Assembly (NCBI GenBank): GCA_018263365.1
Contig: JAANXI010000078.1
Location: 1 to 11,655, forward strand
Direction: 5' to 3'
DNA: 11,655 nt
From: Fidelibacterota bacterium
GTDB lineage: Bacteria > Fidelibacterota > JAANXI01
Below the pieces are notes generated by a model, which saw only the letters and a list, made by a program, of their open reading frames with translations, was not told the origin of the DNA and did not search any database. The stretch's first letter is position 1. Each line of letters starts with the position of its first letter. Below, in pieces: positions 1 to 6,718 of this stretch. Made by a program: the position numbers and the translations under genes.

Positions 1-530
1 CAACCGGAGAAGCCCCAAAGGAGAAAACCCCGGATCGACCGACCAGCCAGACCGTCTGGGGAGTGATCCTCATTGCTATCGGCCTGCTGGTGCTGTTTCA
101 GCAATTTCACGTGTTCCGTTTTTTCTCCTCCCAGTTCTGGCATGTCAGTTGGAGCGTTATTTTTCCGATATTCATCATTTTGGTTGGAGTGCTCATTCTG
201 TTTCGGCGTGGCGAGTCAAAACAACGCGGCAAAACCACTTCCGGAGATGAAATCCCAGAGGATGATTTCACAGTAAACGCCGGCGGTACAACTATTGTGC
301 GCCCCACCAGCGACCGCAAACTGGCCGGTGTCTGCTCCGGCCTGGCGTACTATCTGAAAATTGATCCGACAATAGTTCGGCTGCTCTGGATCATCGGGAC
401 ATTTGCCACCGGAGGCGTGGCTGTGCTGATTTATATTATTTTGGCTATTGTGCTCCCGGAAGGAGACATTGCCGATATATCAGATGAGTATTCTGGGTCG
501 GAACCAGGTTCAGGAGAGACACAGGCGTAG
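1..530 (+). CDS. PspC-domain membrane protein, 5' end cut by window edge
   Basis: The reading frame is open from base 3 to a TAG at 528-530, so the start lies outside the window; the GTG at 63 falls inside a predicted membrane helix and is unlikely to be the true start. What is visible: a short hydrophilic linker, a pair of membrane helices (about bases 63-110 and 150-205) resembling the LiaF/DUF5668-type region, a charged linker, then a C-terminal PspC domain (about bases 300-490) with the pattern RKLAGVCSGLAYYLKIDPT and a glycine-rich helix ending in VLPEGD. PspC-domain proteins sit in the inner membrane and take part in envelope-stress sensing; many copies have unknown partners. The acidic tail (SDEYSGSEPGSGETQA) is probably cytoplasmic. 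A second PspC domain may lie upstream, out of view. The family call is secure; a specific function is not. Confidence 0.85.
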   Translation, partial: TGEAPKEKTPDRPTSQTVWGVILIAIGLLVLFQQFHVFRFFSSQFWHVSWSVIFPIFIILVGVLILFRRGESKQRGKTTSGDEIPEDDFTVNAGGTTIVRPTSDRKLAGVCSGLAYYLKIDPTIVRLLWIIGTFATGGVAVLIYIILAIVLPEGDIADISDEYSGSEPGSGETQA

Positions 531-561
531 AGCCTGTCCGATCAATAATTTTCCAATGAGG

Positions 562-588
562 AAAGGGCCTCTGCTGAGGCCTTTTTTT
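562..588 (+). terminator. Rho-independent terminator after the PspC-domain gene
   Basis: A GC-rich hairpin (GGGCCTC, loop TGCT, GAGGCCT; stem extended by A-T pairs at 562-564 and 583-585) is followed by a run of seven T. It begins 31 bp after the stop codon at 530. The A residues on the left arm give only a weak T-run in the opposite direction, so it mainly serves the + strand gene, although the stem could also help end transcripts of the convergent cytochrome gene. Confidence 0.85.
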
Positions 589-678
589 ATCGTATCCTGA
601 ATTACGCAGAATGACGACATTTGTCGTGTCCCATTTTACATTTGAATATAAAGTCAACTGAGTGTTACTGTTACCCAT
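589..678. other. Convergent intergenic stretch
   Basis: This AT-rich gap lies between the terminator and the stop codon of the convergent cytochrome gene. It holds a 6-bp inverted repeat with a 2-nt loop (ACGACA, 614-619; TGTCGT, 622-627) without a strong T-run on either side. The 11-mer TGTCGTGTCCC at 622-632 recurs at 751-761 inside the neighbouring gene. I see no gene here. Confidence 0.4.
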
Positions 679-1080
679 TTATTTCTCGCCGTTATTTCTC
701 TCTTTGCTTTGTTTTTCATCCACGAACTCCATCTGCTGAGTTTTTTCGTGTGTCGTGTCCCCTTCGTTCACCTTCAAATCGTCATAATACTCCTCAATAA
801 TTCCCTGGTATTCCTTCACCAAGGTCTTGCTCTTTCCCGTTGCCTGCCGAATTTCTTCCACGACAGTAAGTAACTCCTGCAGCGATTTGTCCCGGGCAAA
901 ATCCTCGCCGTAGAACGAGCCGCCGGGCCCGTGGCAGCGAGCGCACTGGTTGTTAAAATATTCGATGGGTTGAAAATCAAGTGTCGGAATTTTATTTGGC
1001 CCCTGTGCCAAGAGCGTTTGGAGAATCAGTGCAGGCAACCCAAAAACCAGCAACCGCACTGTAGTTTTACCTGAGCTCAC
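679..1080 (-). CDS. Small secreted monoheme cytochrome c
   Basis: 133 residues. An N-terminal signal peptide (basic KTTVR, then a hydrophobic stretch ending near LLAQ, about residue 26) exports it to the periplasm. A single heme-binding site CARCH (residues 46-50) is followed by GPGGSFYGEDFARD, a sequence I associate with short cytochromes paired with PQQ sorbosone/glucose dehydrogenases. The only Met after the heme site is M117, 67 residues on and inside a charged C-terminal tail, so the sixth heme ligand is unclear. The start is GTG at 1080, and it overlaps the TGA of the upstream dehydrogenase gene as GTGA (1077-1080), implying translational coupling and equal expression. The likely role is to accept electrons from the dehydrogenase and pass them to the respiratory chain. 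The heme-binding call is firm; the partner is inferred from context. Confidence 0.85.
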   Translation of the reverse strand: MSSGKTTVRLLVFGLPALILQTLLAQGPNKIPTLDFQPIEYFNNQCARCHGPGGSFYGEDFARDKSLQELLTVVEEIRQATGKSKTLVKEYQGIIEEYYDDLKVNEGDTTHEKTQQMEFVDEKQSKERNNGEK

Positions 1081-2285
1081 CGCTCGTTACCTGTGTAGGT
1101 AATCCGATACACCCGGCCATTATAATCCCCGCTGAACAGAATTGAGCCGTCAGGGGCTTCCACGCAGTCCACCGGGCGTTCGAGAACGGTTATGCCATCC
1201 TCAGCCAGTGTGCTCACGATTTTCAGTTCACCGCAGGGATCACCGGTAACCGGATCAAACAGCACTCTGACAACTCCATAGCCGACTTTCACGCTGCTGT
1301 TCCAGGAACCGTGCTGACCAACAAAGGCGTCGCCCCGATGATCTTGGGGAAAGTGCGTGTTATCCAGGCTGACAAAGGTGAATCCGTTGGTGGCAACATG
1401 TGCGCCGAACTCCCACTCCGGCGGAGTTGTCTTTGCGGCTAAATCCACAATATCCGACCGGTCCTGGTATTCAATCCGTGGCAGAATATTGCCAACGATG
1501 AACGGATGACCGTAAAACTTGCCTTCCTGGTAATGGTTAAATTCATCCGGAGGATTATTGTTGGTGATCGGCTGTTGGCGACTGTTTTCGCCAAGTTCGC
1601 GCCCATACCAGTCACTGCCGTGATCCGCGCCCCAGATTTCAACGGTGCCTGGACGCAGCCGAAGTTTCTCCGTATTGCGGAGCCCGGAACTGAACAGAGT
1701 TTTGTTGTCTCCGTCCAGATCATACTTCCAGATTTTTTCGCGATCCGTCTCCCTGGCATCGGTGATATTGCCCGGATCGCCGATAGATGTATAAATACCA
1801 TCATCGGTGACAAGTATCGAGCGCCACCAGTGCCCGCCGCCTTCGCTATAAATGCGATCCTCGGGGATGACATTTTCTGTTATTTGATCTGCGATCCCAT
1901 CATCATTGGTATCGCGGCTTTTGTGGACAGCGCCGGTCTGCGTAAACCAGAGCCAGCTATCCTTGAAATATAGTCCGTGCACAGTGGAGTAACCATCCAC
2001 ATACGTTGACCGGGTTTCATAGACGCCGTCGCCATTGGTATCTTTGAGAGCGATGATATCTGCATGACGCGGGCGACTCACATAGAGAGTTCCATCGTCG
2101 CCGACCTCCAAAAAGCGCGCATTATCCAGATCATCCACTGCCACAGTGACTTCATATCCCGGGCGCACCCAAAAGTCGTCCACTTGTTGTGCAGCAATAT
2201 CTTGTGGATTGCATAGAAATGCACCCTGAAGAAAAACGATGAATAGTACGTAGAATCGCAAGCATTCGGATGTATTGTCGGGCAT
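1077..2285 (-). CDS. Secreted PQQ-dependent glucose/sorbosone dehydrogenase-like beta-propeller
   Basis: 402 residues. A hydrophobic N-terminus (residues 10-25) and a plausible cleavage site near AAQ (31-33) place it in the periplasm. The rest fits the six-bladed glucose/sorbosone dehydrogenase propeller: GGGHWWRSI (149-157, a candidate active-site His), GLRNTEKL (201-208), GADHGSDWYG (219-228), GQHGSWNSS (323-331) and PVDCVEAPDGSILFSGDYNG (371-390). Two loops, DTNGDGVYE (82-90) and DTNDDGIAD (125-133), have the D-x-N-x-D-G spacing of calcium loops. Family members oxidise a sugar or related alcohol or aldehyde using PQQ and pass electrons to a cytochrome; the substrate here cannot be read from sequence. 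The ATG at 2283-2285 has a good ribosome site (AAGGAG, 5-nt spacing, + strand 2291-2296). It is first in a two-gene unit with the cytochrome gene. Confidence 0.85.
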   Translation of the reverse strand: MPDNTSECLRFYVLFIVFLQGAFLCNPQDIAAQQVDDFWVRPGYEVTVAVDDLDNARFLEVGDDGTLYVSRPRHADIIALKDTNGDGVYETRSTYVDGYSTVHGLYFKDSWLWFTQTGAVHKSRDTNDDGIADQITENVIPEDRIYSEGGGHWWRSILVTDDGIYTSIGDPGNITDARETDREKIWKYDLDGDNKTLFSSGLRNTEKLRLRPGTVEIWGADHGSDWYGRELGENSRQQPITNNNPPDEFNHYQEGKFYGHPFIVGNILPRIEYQDRSDIVDLAAKTTPPEWEFGAHVATNGFTFVSLDNTHFPQDHRGDAFVGQHGSWNSSVKVGYGVVRVLFDPVTGDPCGELKIVSTLAEDGITVLERPVDCVEAPDGSILFSGDYNGRVYRITYTGNER

Positions 2286-2384
2286 AATGGCTCCTTATAT
2301 TAGAATGTTCGCCTCTATTAAATCTAAATAACATCGGATTCGGCTGTGAAAAAAGCAAGGAATCACGCCAAGAACCTCGGTGGA

Positions 2385-2406
2385 TTTTACAAAATTTTTA
2401 CTTTTG
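2385..2406 (+). promoter_or_regulatory. Two-repeat Pho box before phoB
   Basis: Two adjacent 11-mers, TTTTACAAAAT (2385-2395) and TTTTACTTTTG (2396-2406), make a 22-bp direct repeat, the size and phase of a PhoB/PhoP dimer site. The hexamer TTTACA matches the Bacillus PhoP half-site consensus, and the 11-bp step matches both the Bacillus and E. coli systems. The first 16 bases (2385-2400) recur exactly in the pstS control region at 4618-4633. This predicts autoregulation of phoB-phoR. The second repeat overlaps a possible -35 element. Confidence 0.6.
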
Positions 2407-2433
2407 ACTTGGTTGCGGTAGATTTAACATTAT
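2404..2433 (+). promoter_or_regulatory. Possible phoB promoter
   Basis: TTGACT (2404-2409) and CATTAT (2428-2433) are separated by 18 bp and lie just before the ribosome site. An alternative -10, TAGATT (2419-2424), lies 12 bp after the Pho box, closer to the usual geometry of Pho-activated promoters. The two cannot be told apart from sequence alone. Confidence 0.4.
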
Positions 2434-2457
2434 CCGACGTAGAAAAAGGAGATTTCC

Positions 2458-3147
2458 GTGGCAAAAACCATCCTGATTGCGGACGATGAGAAGGATTTTC
2501 TTAAAATTCTTTCCTACAATCTGAAAAAAGAGGGATTCGACGTTATTGCCGTCGAAGAGGGGAAAGCAGCGCTGGAAGCGCTTTCCAAAGAGCCGGATCT
2601 CATTATCCTTGATGTGATGATGCCCGAGATGGATGGTTCTGATGTCTGCAAAACCATCCGGGCGCGGGGTATTGATACGCCTATCATTTTTCTCACCGCC
2701 AAAGATTCTGAGTTTGACGAAGTGCTCGGACTGGAGATCGGCGGTGACGATTATATTACAAAGCCATTTAGTCCAATGACCCTCATAGCACGGGTGCGTG
2801 CGCATCTGCGAAAGAAAGGCTCACCGGCCGAAGCCAATCAGATAGAAATCGGTGATTTACATCTGGATATGGATAATTATACCGTTACATTAGATGGAGA
2901 AAACATCGAATTCACCAAGACGGAATTCAACTTGCTTGCCTATCTCGCCCAGCGACCCAATGCCGTGCACAGTCGGGAAACACTCCTTACAAGCGTGTGG
3001 GGCAATGATACCTATGTCATCGATCGGACAGTGGATGTGCATGTTGGCAAACTCCGCAAAAAACTCGGAGATTACGGCGATCTGATCGAAACAAAAGCCG
3101 GTGTGGGATATCGCCTGAACACTCATCGGATCGAACATGGGGATTAG
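2458..3147 (+). CDS. phoB: PhoB/PhoP-type response regulator (OmpR family)
   Basis: 229 residues, normal for the family. The N-terminal receiver domain has the acidic pair D9-D10, the phospho-acceptor D52 (LIILDVMMPEMDG), T80 and K102 (ITKPF). The C-terminal winged-helix domain (about 130-225) has FTKTEFNLLAYLA, the recognition-helix region VIDRTVDVHVGKLRKKL and the wing GVGYRL. The start is GTG at 2458, chosen for the AAGGAG ribosome site at 2446-2451 (6-nt spacing) and the canonical MAKTILIADDE beginning. It overlaps the kinase gene by 11 bp and stands just before pstS, so the phosphate regulator is by far the likeliest identity among the many OmpR-type regulators. It would bind the 11-bp repeats at 2385-2406 and 4585-4639. 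The gene could equally be called phoP in Gram-positive nomenclature. Confidence 0.92.
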   Translation: MAKTILIADDEKDFLKILSYNLKKEGFDVIAVEEGKAALEALSKEPDLIILDVMMPEMDGSDVCKTIRARGIDTPIIFLTAKDSEFDEVLGLEIGGDDYITKPFSPMTLIARVRAHLRKKGSPAEANQIEIGDLHLDMDNYTVTLDGENIEFTKTEFNLLAYLAQRPNAVHSRETLLTSVWGNDTYVIDRTVDVHVGKLRKKLGDYGDLIETKAGVGYRLNTHRIEHGD

Positions 3148-4561
3148 GCGAAAACTTAACCTGATATTCGGGGCCATCATCCTTGGTGGCCTGATTCTGC
3201 TTACAGTTTTATTGTCCGTTCTTACCAAAGATTATTTGTACGATTTGTTGACTGACCATCTGCGCAAAGAGGCGCACACAGTAGAACGCTTAATACAATA
3301 TGTACCGGAGGAACACTTTGCCGCCGAACTGGACTCACTTGCCTCTGTACTCAGTACGGAGTTGAAGGTCCGGGTGACCTTTATCGATGAACAGGGTTGG
3401 GTGGTTGCCGATTCCGATGTGGATTTTGCAGACATCGATACGGTGGAAAATCACAGTAATCGCCCGGAAGTGCGGGAGTCGCAGGAAATCGGGTGGGGAA
3501 CGGCCAGCCGCTCAAGTGCTACGGTGCAGGAACCCTTTTTGTATGTCGCAGTGAATAGTTTGAACCCGGTCAATAATATTGCATTTGTGCGGCTCGCTAT
3601 GCCGCTCAATGATGTCCACAGTACGATATCTCACCTGCGTATCTTGTTGATAGCAGGAGGAATGATCATTCTGTTTATTACGATAGGCGCTACCTGGATC
3701 ACGGCGCGTCGCATCACCGATCCGTTAAAAACGATGGCACGAACCGCCCGCGTAATCGCAGGAGGGGATTATACTGCCAGGACCGGGATCTCCGGCGACG
3801 ATGAGATGGGACAACTCGGACAGGCACTCAACCAAATGGCAGAAACCATTGAGGCCGACATCAAGCAAATGCGGAAACTGGAGCGGATGCGCACCGAATT
3901 TATCGGTAATACGTCACATGAGCTGAAAACACCCCTTGCTTCCATTAAGGGATACATCGAAACGCTGCTGGGCGGCGGCATTGATGATTCGGAGGTAAAC
4001 CGAAAGTTTCTGAACCGGGCGCTCGAAAATGCCGAGCGACTGCAAATGCTTGTGCAGGACTTGATCCAGATTTCCAGAATCGAAAGCGGCGAAATGCGGA
4101 TGAGTATTCGGTATTTTGATATCCTGCTGCTGCTGAAAAATCTTCACTGGGATTACGAATCTCAATTTGAAAAGAAGAGCCTGGACTGGATATTAAATAT
4201 ACCAGAAACCGCAGAATTAAAAGTCCGTGGCGACAAAGATCGTATGAAGCAGGTACTGACGAACCTGATCACGAATGCACTGAAATACACGGAATCCGGC
4301 TCGGTAACGCTCGGTGTAGAGGAAAATGATGAAGAGGTTAAAGTGTATGTACGCGACACCGGACCCGGTATCCCGGAAGAATTTCAATCACGGGTGTTCG
4401 AGCGCTTTTATCGCATTGATAAGGACCGCTCCCGAAGCATCGGCGGCACGGGACTGGGGCTGGCGATTGTAAAACACATTCTCTCAGCACATGAGACCCA
4501 AATAAATTTAGACAGCGATGGGCAAACCGGGTCAGAATTTTGGTTCGTGTTACAGAAATAG
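3137..4561 (+). CDS. phoR: PhoR-type sensor histidine kinase
   Basis: 474 residues. Order: membrane helix 1 (about 9-29), an extracytoplasmic sensor region (about 31-165), membrane helix 2 (about 168-188), HAMP (about 190-242, with DDEMGQL), HisKA with phospho-acceptor H261 (NTSHELKTPL), then the ATPase domain with N box (NLITNALKY, N376/N380), G1 (DTGPGIP, 407-413), F box (FERFYR) and G2 (GGTGLGLAI). This is the layout of Bacillus-type PhoR/WalK kinases with an external sensing domain, though I see no cytoplasmic PAS domain between HAMP and HisKA. The ATG at 3137 lies inside the end of phoB, so translation is coupled. The kinase would phosphorylate the PhoB-like partner when phosphate is low, with PstSCAB-PhoU as the usual input; that input is inferred from family knowledge and adjacency. 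Confidence 0.92.
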   Translation: MGIRRKLNLIFGAIILGGLILLTVLLSVLTKDYLYDLLTDHLRKEAHTVERLIQYVPEEHFAAELDSLASVLSTELKVRVTFIDEQGWVVADSDVDFADIDTVENHSNRPEVRESQEIGWGTASRSSATVQEPFLYVAVNSLNPVNNIAFVRLAMPLNDVHSTISHLRILLIAGGMIILFITIGATWITARRITDPLKTMARTARVIAGGDYTARTGISGDDEMGQLGQALNQMAETIEADIKQMRKLERMRTEFIGNTSHELKTPLASIKGYIETLLGGGIDDSEVNRKFLNRALENAERLQMLVQDLIQISRIESGEMRMSIRYFDILLLLKNLHWDYESQFEKKSLDWILNIPETAELKVRGDKDRMKQVLTNLITNALKYTESGSVTLGVEENDEEVKVYVRDTGPGIPEEFQSRVFERFYRIDKDRSRSIGGTGLGLAIVKHILSAHETQINLDSDGQTGSEFWFVLQK

Positions 4562-4584
4562 CTGAAAAGAAAGAATCCGGAGAC

Positions 4585-4639
4585 TTTTACATTTTCATTA
4601 CATCTCCTTTAAACTGTTTTTACAAAATTTTTATATTGT
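4585..4639 (+). promoter_or_regulatory. Pho-box array before pstS: five hexamers at 11-bp steps
   Basis: Hexamers TTTACA (4586), ATTACA (4597), TTTAAA (4608), TTTACA (4619) and TTTATA (4630) start exactly 11 bp apart, one helix turn, so all face the same side. The 11-mers are TTTTACATTTT, CATTACATCTC, CTTTAAACTGT, TTTTACAAAAT and TTTTATATTGT. PhoB and Bacillus PhoP bind such tandem repeats as dimers; four repeats would hold two dimers. The fifth copy includes TATATT (4632-4637), which could instead be the -10 element. The remaining leader to the pstS ATG is about 115 nt. A TTGACA at 4663-4668 has no good -10 at 16-18 bp. AT-richness inflates single matches, but the strict phase over 55 bp and the copy shared with the phoB site support a real operator. 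Confidence 0.7.
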
Positions 4640-4754
4640 TGAGTTCTATGAGAGGGGACCACTTGACAATACATTGCGATTCAGTTTTCTTCGTTATCAG
4701 TTTACCCACTATTGATTATTTACCTGAAATTGAAACTTACCAGAGGAGGTACAG

Positions 4755-5753
4755 ATGAAACGAATAGCCCTGATTGCCGTCGCGGCATTGTTTGTTGTGT
4801 CGTGTGGCAAAAAGCAGGAGAGAAGCATCGGCGGTACGATTGCCATTGATGGATCGAGCACCGTCTATCCGATTACTGAGGCAATGGCCGAAGAGTACAT
4901 GAAACAAAATCGCCGTGTTCGGGTCACCGTGGGAACGAGCGGGTCGGGCGGCGGTTTTCAGAAATTCGCCACCGGGGAAACGGACATTTCGGACGCATCT
5001 CGTCCGATTAAGGAAACGGAAATCGAGAAGGCCAGGCAGAACGGCATTGAGTTTATCGAGCTTCCCGTGGCGTTTGATGGATTATCCGTCGTGGTCAATC
5101 CTGAAAATGACTGGGTGGAATCACTGACCGTAGAAGATCTGGGCAAGATGTGGAAGCCGGAAGCCCAGGGAAAAATCACGAAGTGGAGCCAGGTCCGGTC
5201 CAAGTGGCCTGACCGGGAACTCAACCTGTACGGACCAGGCGTCTCCTCCGGAACATTTGACTATTTCACCGAAGCGGTAGTCGGCCGGGAAGGAGCCAGC
5301 CGCGGCGATTACACGGCCAGCGAAGATGATAATGTGTTGGTGCAGGGCGTCTCCGGCGATGTGAATGCACTGGGCTTTTTTGGTTTTGCCTATTATTACG
5401 AAAACAGCGACCGTCTAAAGGTGGTTCCCATAGACGATGGCAACCCGGATAACGGTGTAGGTCCAATTGCGCCAACTTTCGAGACTATCGGGAACGGAAC
5501 CTACCAGCCGCTTTCACGGCCACTTTTTATCTACATTAGTTTGGAATCAGCCAAGCGCCAGGAAGTACAAGACTTCGTCCATTTTTTTCTGAATAACGCG
5601 CCGGAGTTGGTGAAAGAAGTCGGCTACATTCCGTTAGGCGAGACGACGTATCAGCATGCTATCGACCGGTTTGACGAACGGGTGACTGGTTCTGTCTTCA
5701 GTGGCGGCTCGCAGGTTGGCGTGGACATTAACGAGTTGTTGCAGACGCGTTAA
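4755..5753 (+). CDS. pstS: Phosphate-binding lipoprotein PstS
   Basis: 332 residues. The N-terminus MKRIALIAVAALFVVSC is a lipoprotein signal with lipid-carrying C17 (VVSC). The mature protein is a type-II periplasmic binding protein that captures phosphate and delivers it to PstCA. Phosphate-contacting loops are recognisable: DGSSTVYP (32-39), GTSGSGGGF (60-68), ISDASRP (78-84) and GPGVSSGTFDYF (160-171). The ATG at 4755 is fixed by a near-perfect ribosome site AGGAGG (4744-4749, 5-nt spacing), the strongest in the window and fitting for the most abundant transporter subunit. It follows a Pho-box array and is separated from pstC by 41 bp. No terminator-like hairpin is seen in that gap, so one transcript is likely. 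Confidence 0.95.
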   Translation: MKRIALIAVAALFVVSCGKKQERSIGGTIAIDGSSTVYPITEAMAEEYMKQNRRVRVTVGTSGSGGGFQKFATGETDISDASRPIKETEIEKARQNGIEFIELPVAFDGLSVVVNPENDWVESLTVEDLGKMWKPEAQGKITKWSQVRSKWPDRELNLYGPGVSSGTFDYFTEAVVGREGASRGDYTASEDDNVLVQGVSGDVNALGFFGFAYYYENSDRLKVVPIDDGNPDNGVGPIAPTFETIGNGTYQPLSRPLFIYISLESAKRQEVQDFVHFFLNNAPELVKEVGYIPLGETTYQHAIDRFDERVTGSVFSGGSQVGVDINELLQTR

Positions 5754-5794
5754 TCCGTTAAATTTGGTCTAATTTCCAGCAGAAGGACGGATCA

Positions 5795-6718
5795 GTGAAT
5801 AGTCAGGAAACCCGTAAATTTCGGCTGCCTCTGCGGCAATACCTCGCTGAAAAATCGATCCGGGGATTGCTATTCGGCAGCGGAGTGCTTTCCATCTTTG
5901 TCACTATCAGTATCGTGGTAATTCTGGTGGTCGAATCGGTGAAGTTCTTCGGCTACGAAGATGTAACCCTCCTGAAATTCCTCACTGATACCCAGTGGAC
6001 GCCGCTGTTCGCCGACAAGCATTTTGGGATCATGCCGCTGCTCGTCGGCACATTGATGGTGGCTTTTATTGCGCTACTCGTGGCATTACCGCTTGGACTG
6101 CTCAGCGCAATTTACCTCAGCGAATATGCGAAACCGCGAATTCGATCGGTGCTTAAACCACTGCTGGAGATTCTGGCCGGAATTCCTACAGTCGTATACG
6201 GGTACTTTGCGCTCGTCACAGTCACTCCGTTTCTGAAGCAAATCGTGCCGGGATTGGGCGTATTCAACGCGCTGAGCGCTGGCCTCGTTATGGGGATTAT
6301 GATCCTGCCAATGGTCTCTTCACTAAGCGAGGATGCGATTCGGGTCGTGCCGGACAGCCTGCGCCGGGCCTCGGTAGCGCTGGGCGCAACGAAGTTCGAA
6401 ACCACGACCAGGGTGGTGGTGCCCGCAAGTCTCTCCGGCGTAGTGTCAGCGTTTATTCTCGCCGCATCCCGGGCCATCGGGGAAACGATGATCGTCGCCA
6501 TCGCCGCCGGAATGAACCCCACGCTGACGTTCAGCCCGTTGCGTTCAATTGAGACGATGACGGCCTATATCGTGCAGGTCAGTTTGGGAGATACACCGGT
6601 GGGAACCCTTGAATATCAGAGCATCTTTGCCGTCGGCATGGCGCTCTTTGTGATGACGCTCTTTTTTAACATTATCTCGCACTTCGTAGTGAAACGATAT
6701 CGGGAGGTGTATCAGTAA
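5795..6718 (+). CDS. pstC: Phosphate ABC transporter permease PstC
   Basis: 307 residues with about six membrane helices (near 28-48, 78-106, 120-145, 155-178, 213-236 and 272-298). The permease signature facing the ATPase is RRASVALGATKFETTTRVVVP (190-210), followed by SRAIGETMIVAIAAG (225-239), typical of PstC. With PstA it forms the channel through the inner membrane. The start is GTG at 5795 with AAGGA at 5783-5787 (7-nt spacing). Its TAA shares one base with the ATG of pstA (TAATG at 6716-6720), so the two permeases are translationally coupled. No unusual features. Confidence 0.95.
   Translation: MNSQETRKFRLPLRQYLAEKSIRGLLFGSGVLSIFVTISIVVILVVESVKFFGYEDVTLLKFLTDTQWTPLFADKHFGIMPLLVGTLMVAFIALLVALPLGLLSAIYLSEYAKPRIRSVLKPLLEILAGIPTVVYGYFALVTVTPFLKQIVPGLGVFNALSAGLVMGIMILPMVSSLSEDAIRVVPDSLRRASVALGATKFETTTRVVVPASLSGVVSAFILAASRAIGETMIVAIAAGMNPTLTFSPLRSIETMTAYIVQVSLGDTPVGTLEYQSIFAVGMALFVMTLFFNIISHFVVKRYREVYQ

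Noticed and set aside
634..640. Single TTTTACA like a Pho half-site
   Set aside because: No second copy 11 bp away on either side and it is not upstream of a gene start.
1506..1973. 155-codon + strand frame opposite the dehydrogenase
   Set aside because: It is antisense to a strongly supported propeller gene and shows no own ribosome site or motif.
2398..2805. 135-codon - strand frame over the phoB promoter and start
   Set aside because: It is antisense to the receiver domain, has no motif, and would run through the Pho box.
4663..4668. Consensus TTGACA as the pstS -35
   Set aside because: No acceptable -10 lies 16-18 bp downstream (CTTCGT/TTTTCT region); Pho-activated promoters do not need a -35.
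4540..4758. 72-codon + strand frame spanning the end of phoR and the pstS leader
   Set aside because: It covers the Pho-box array and overlaps the pstS start; its composition is that of AT-rich non-coding DNA.
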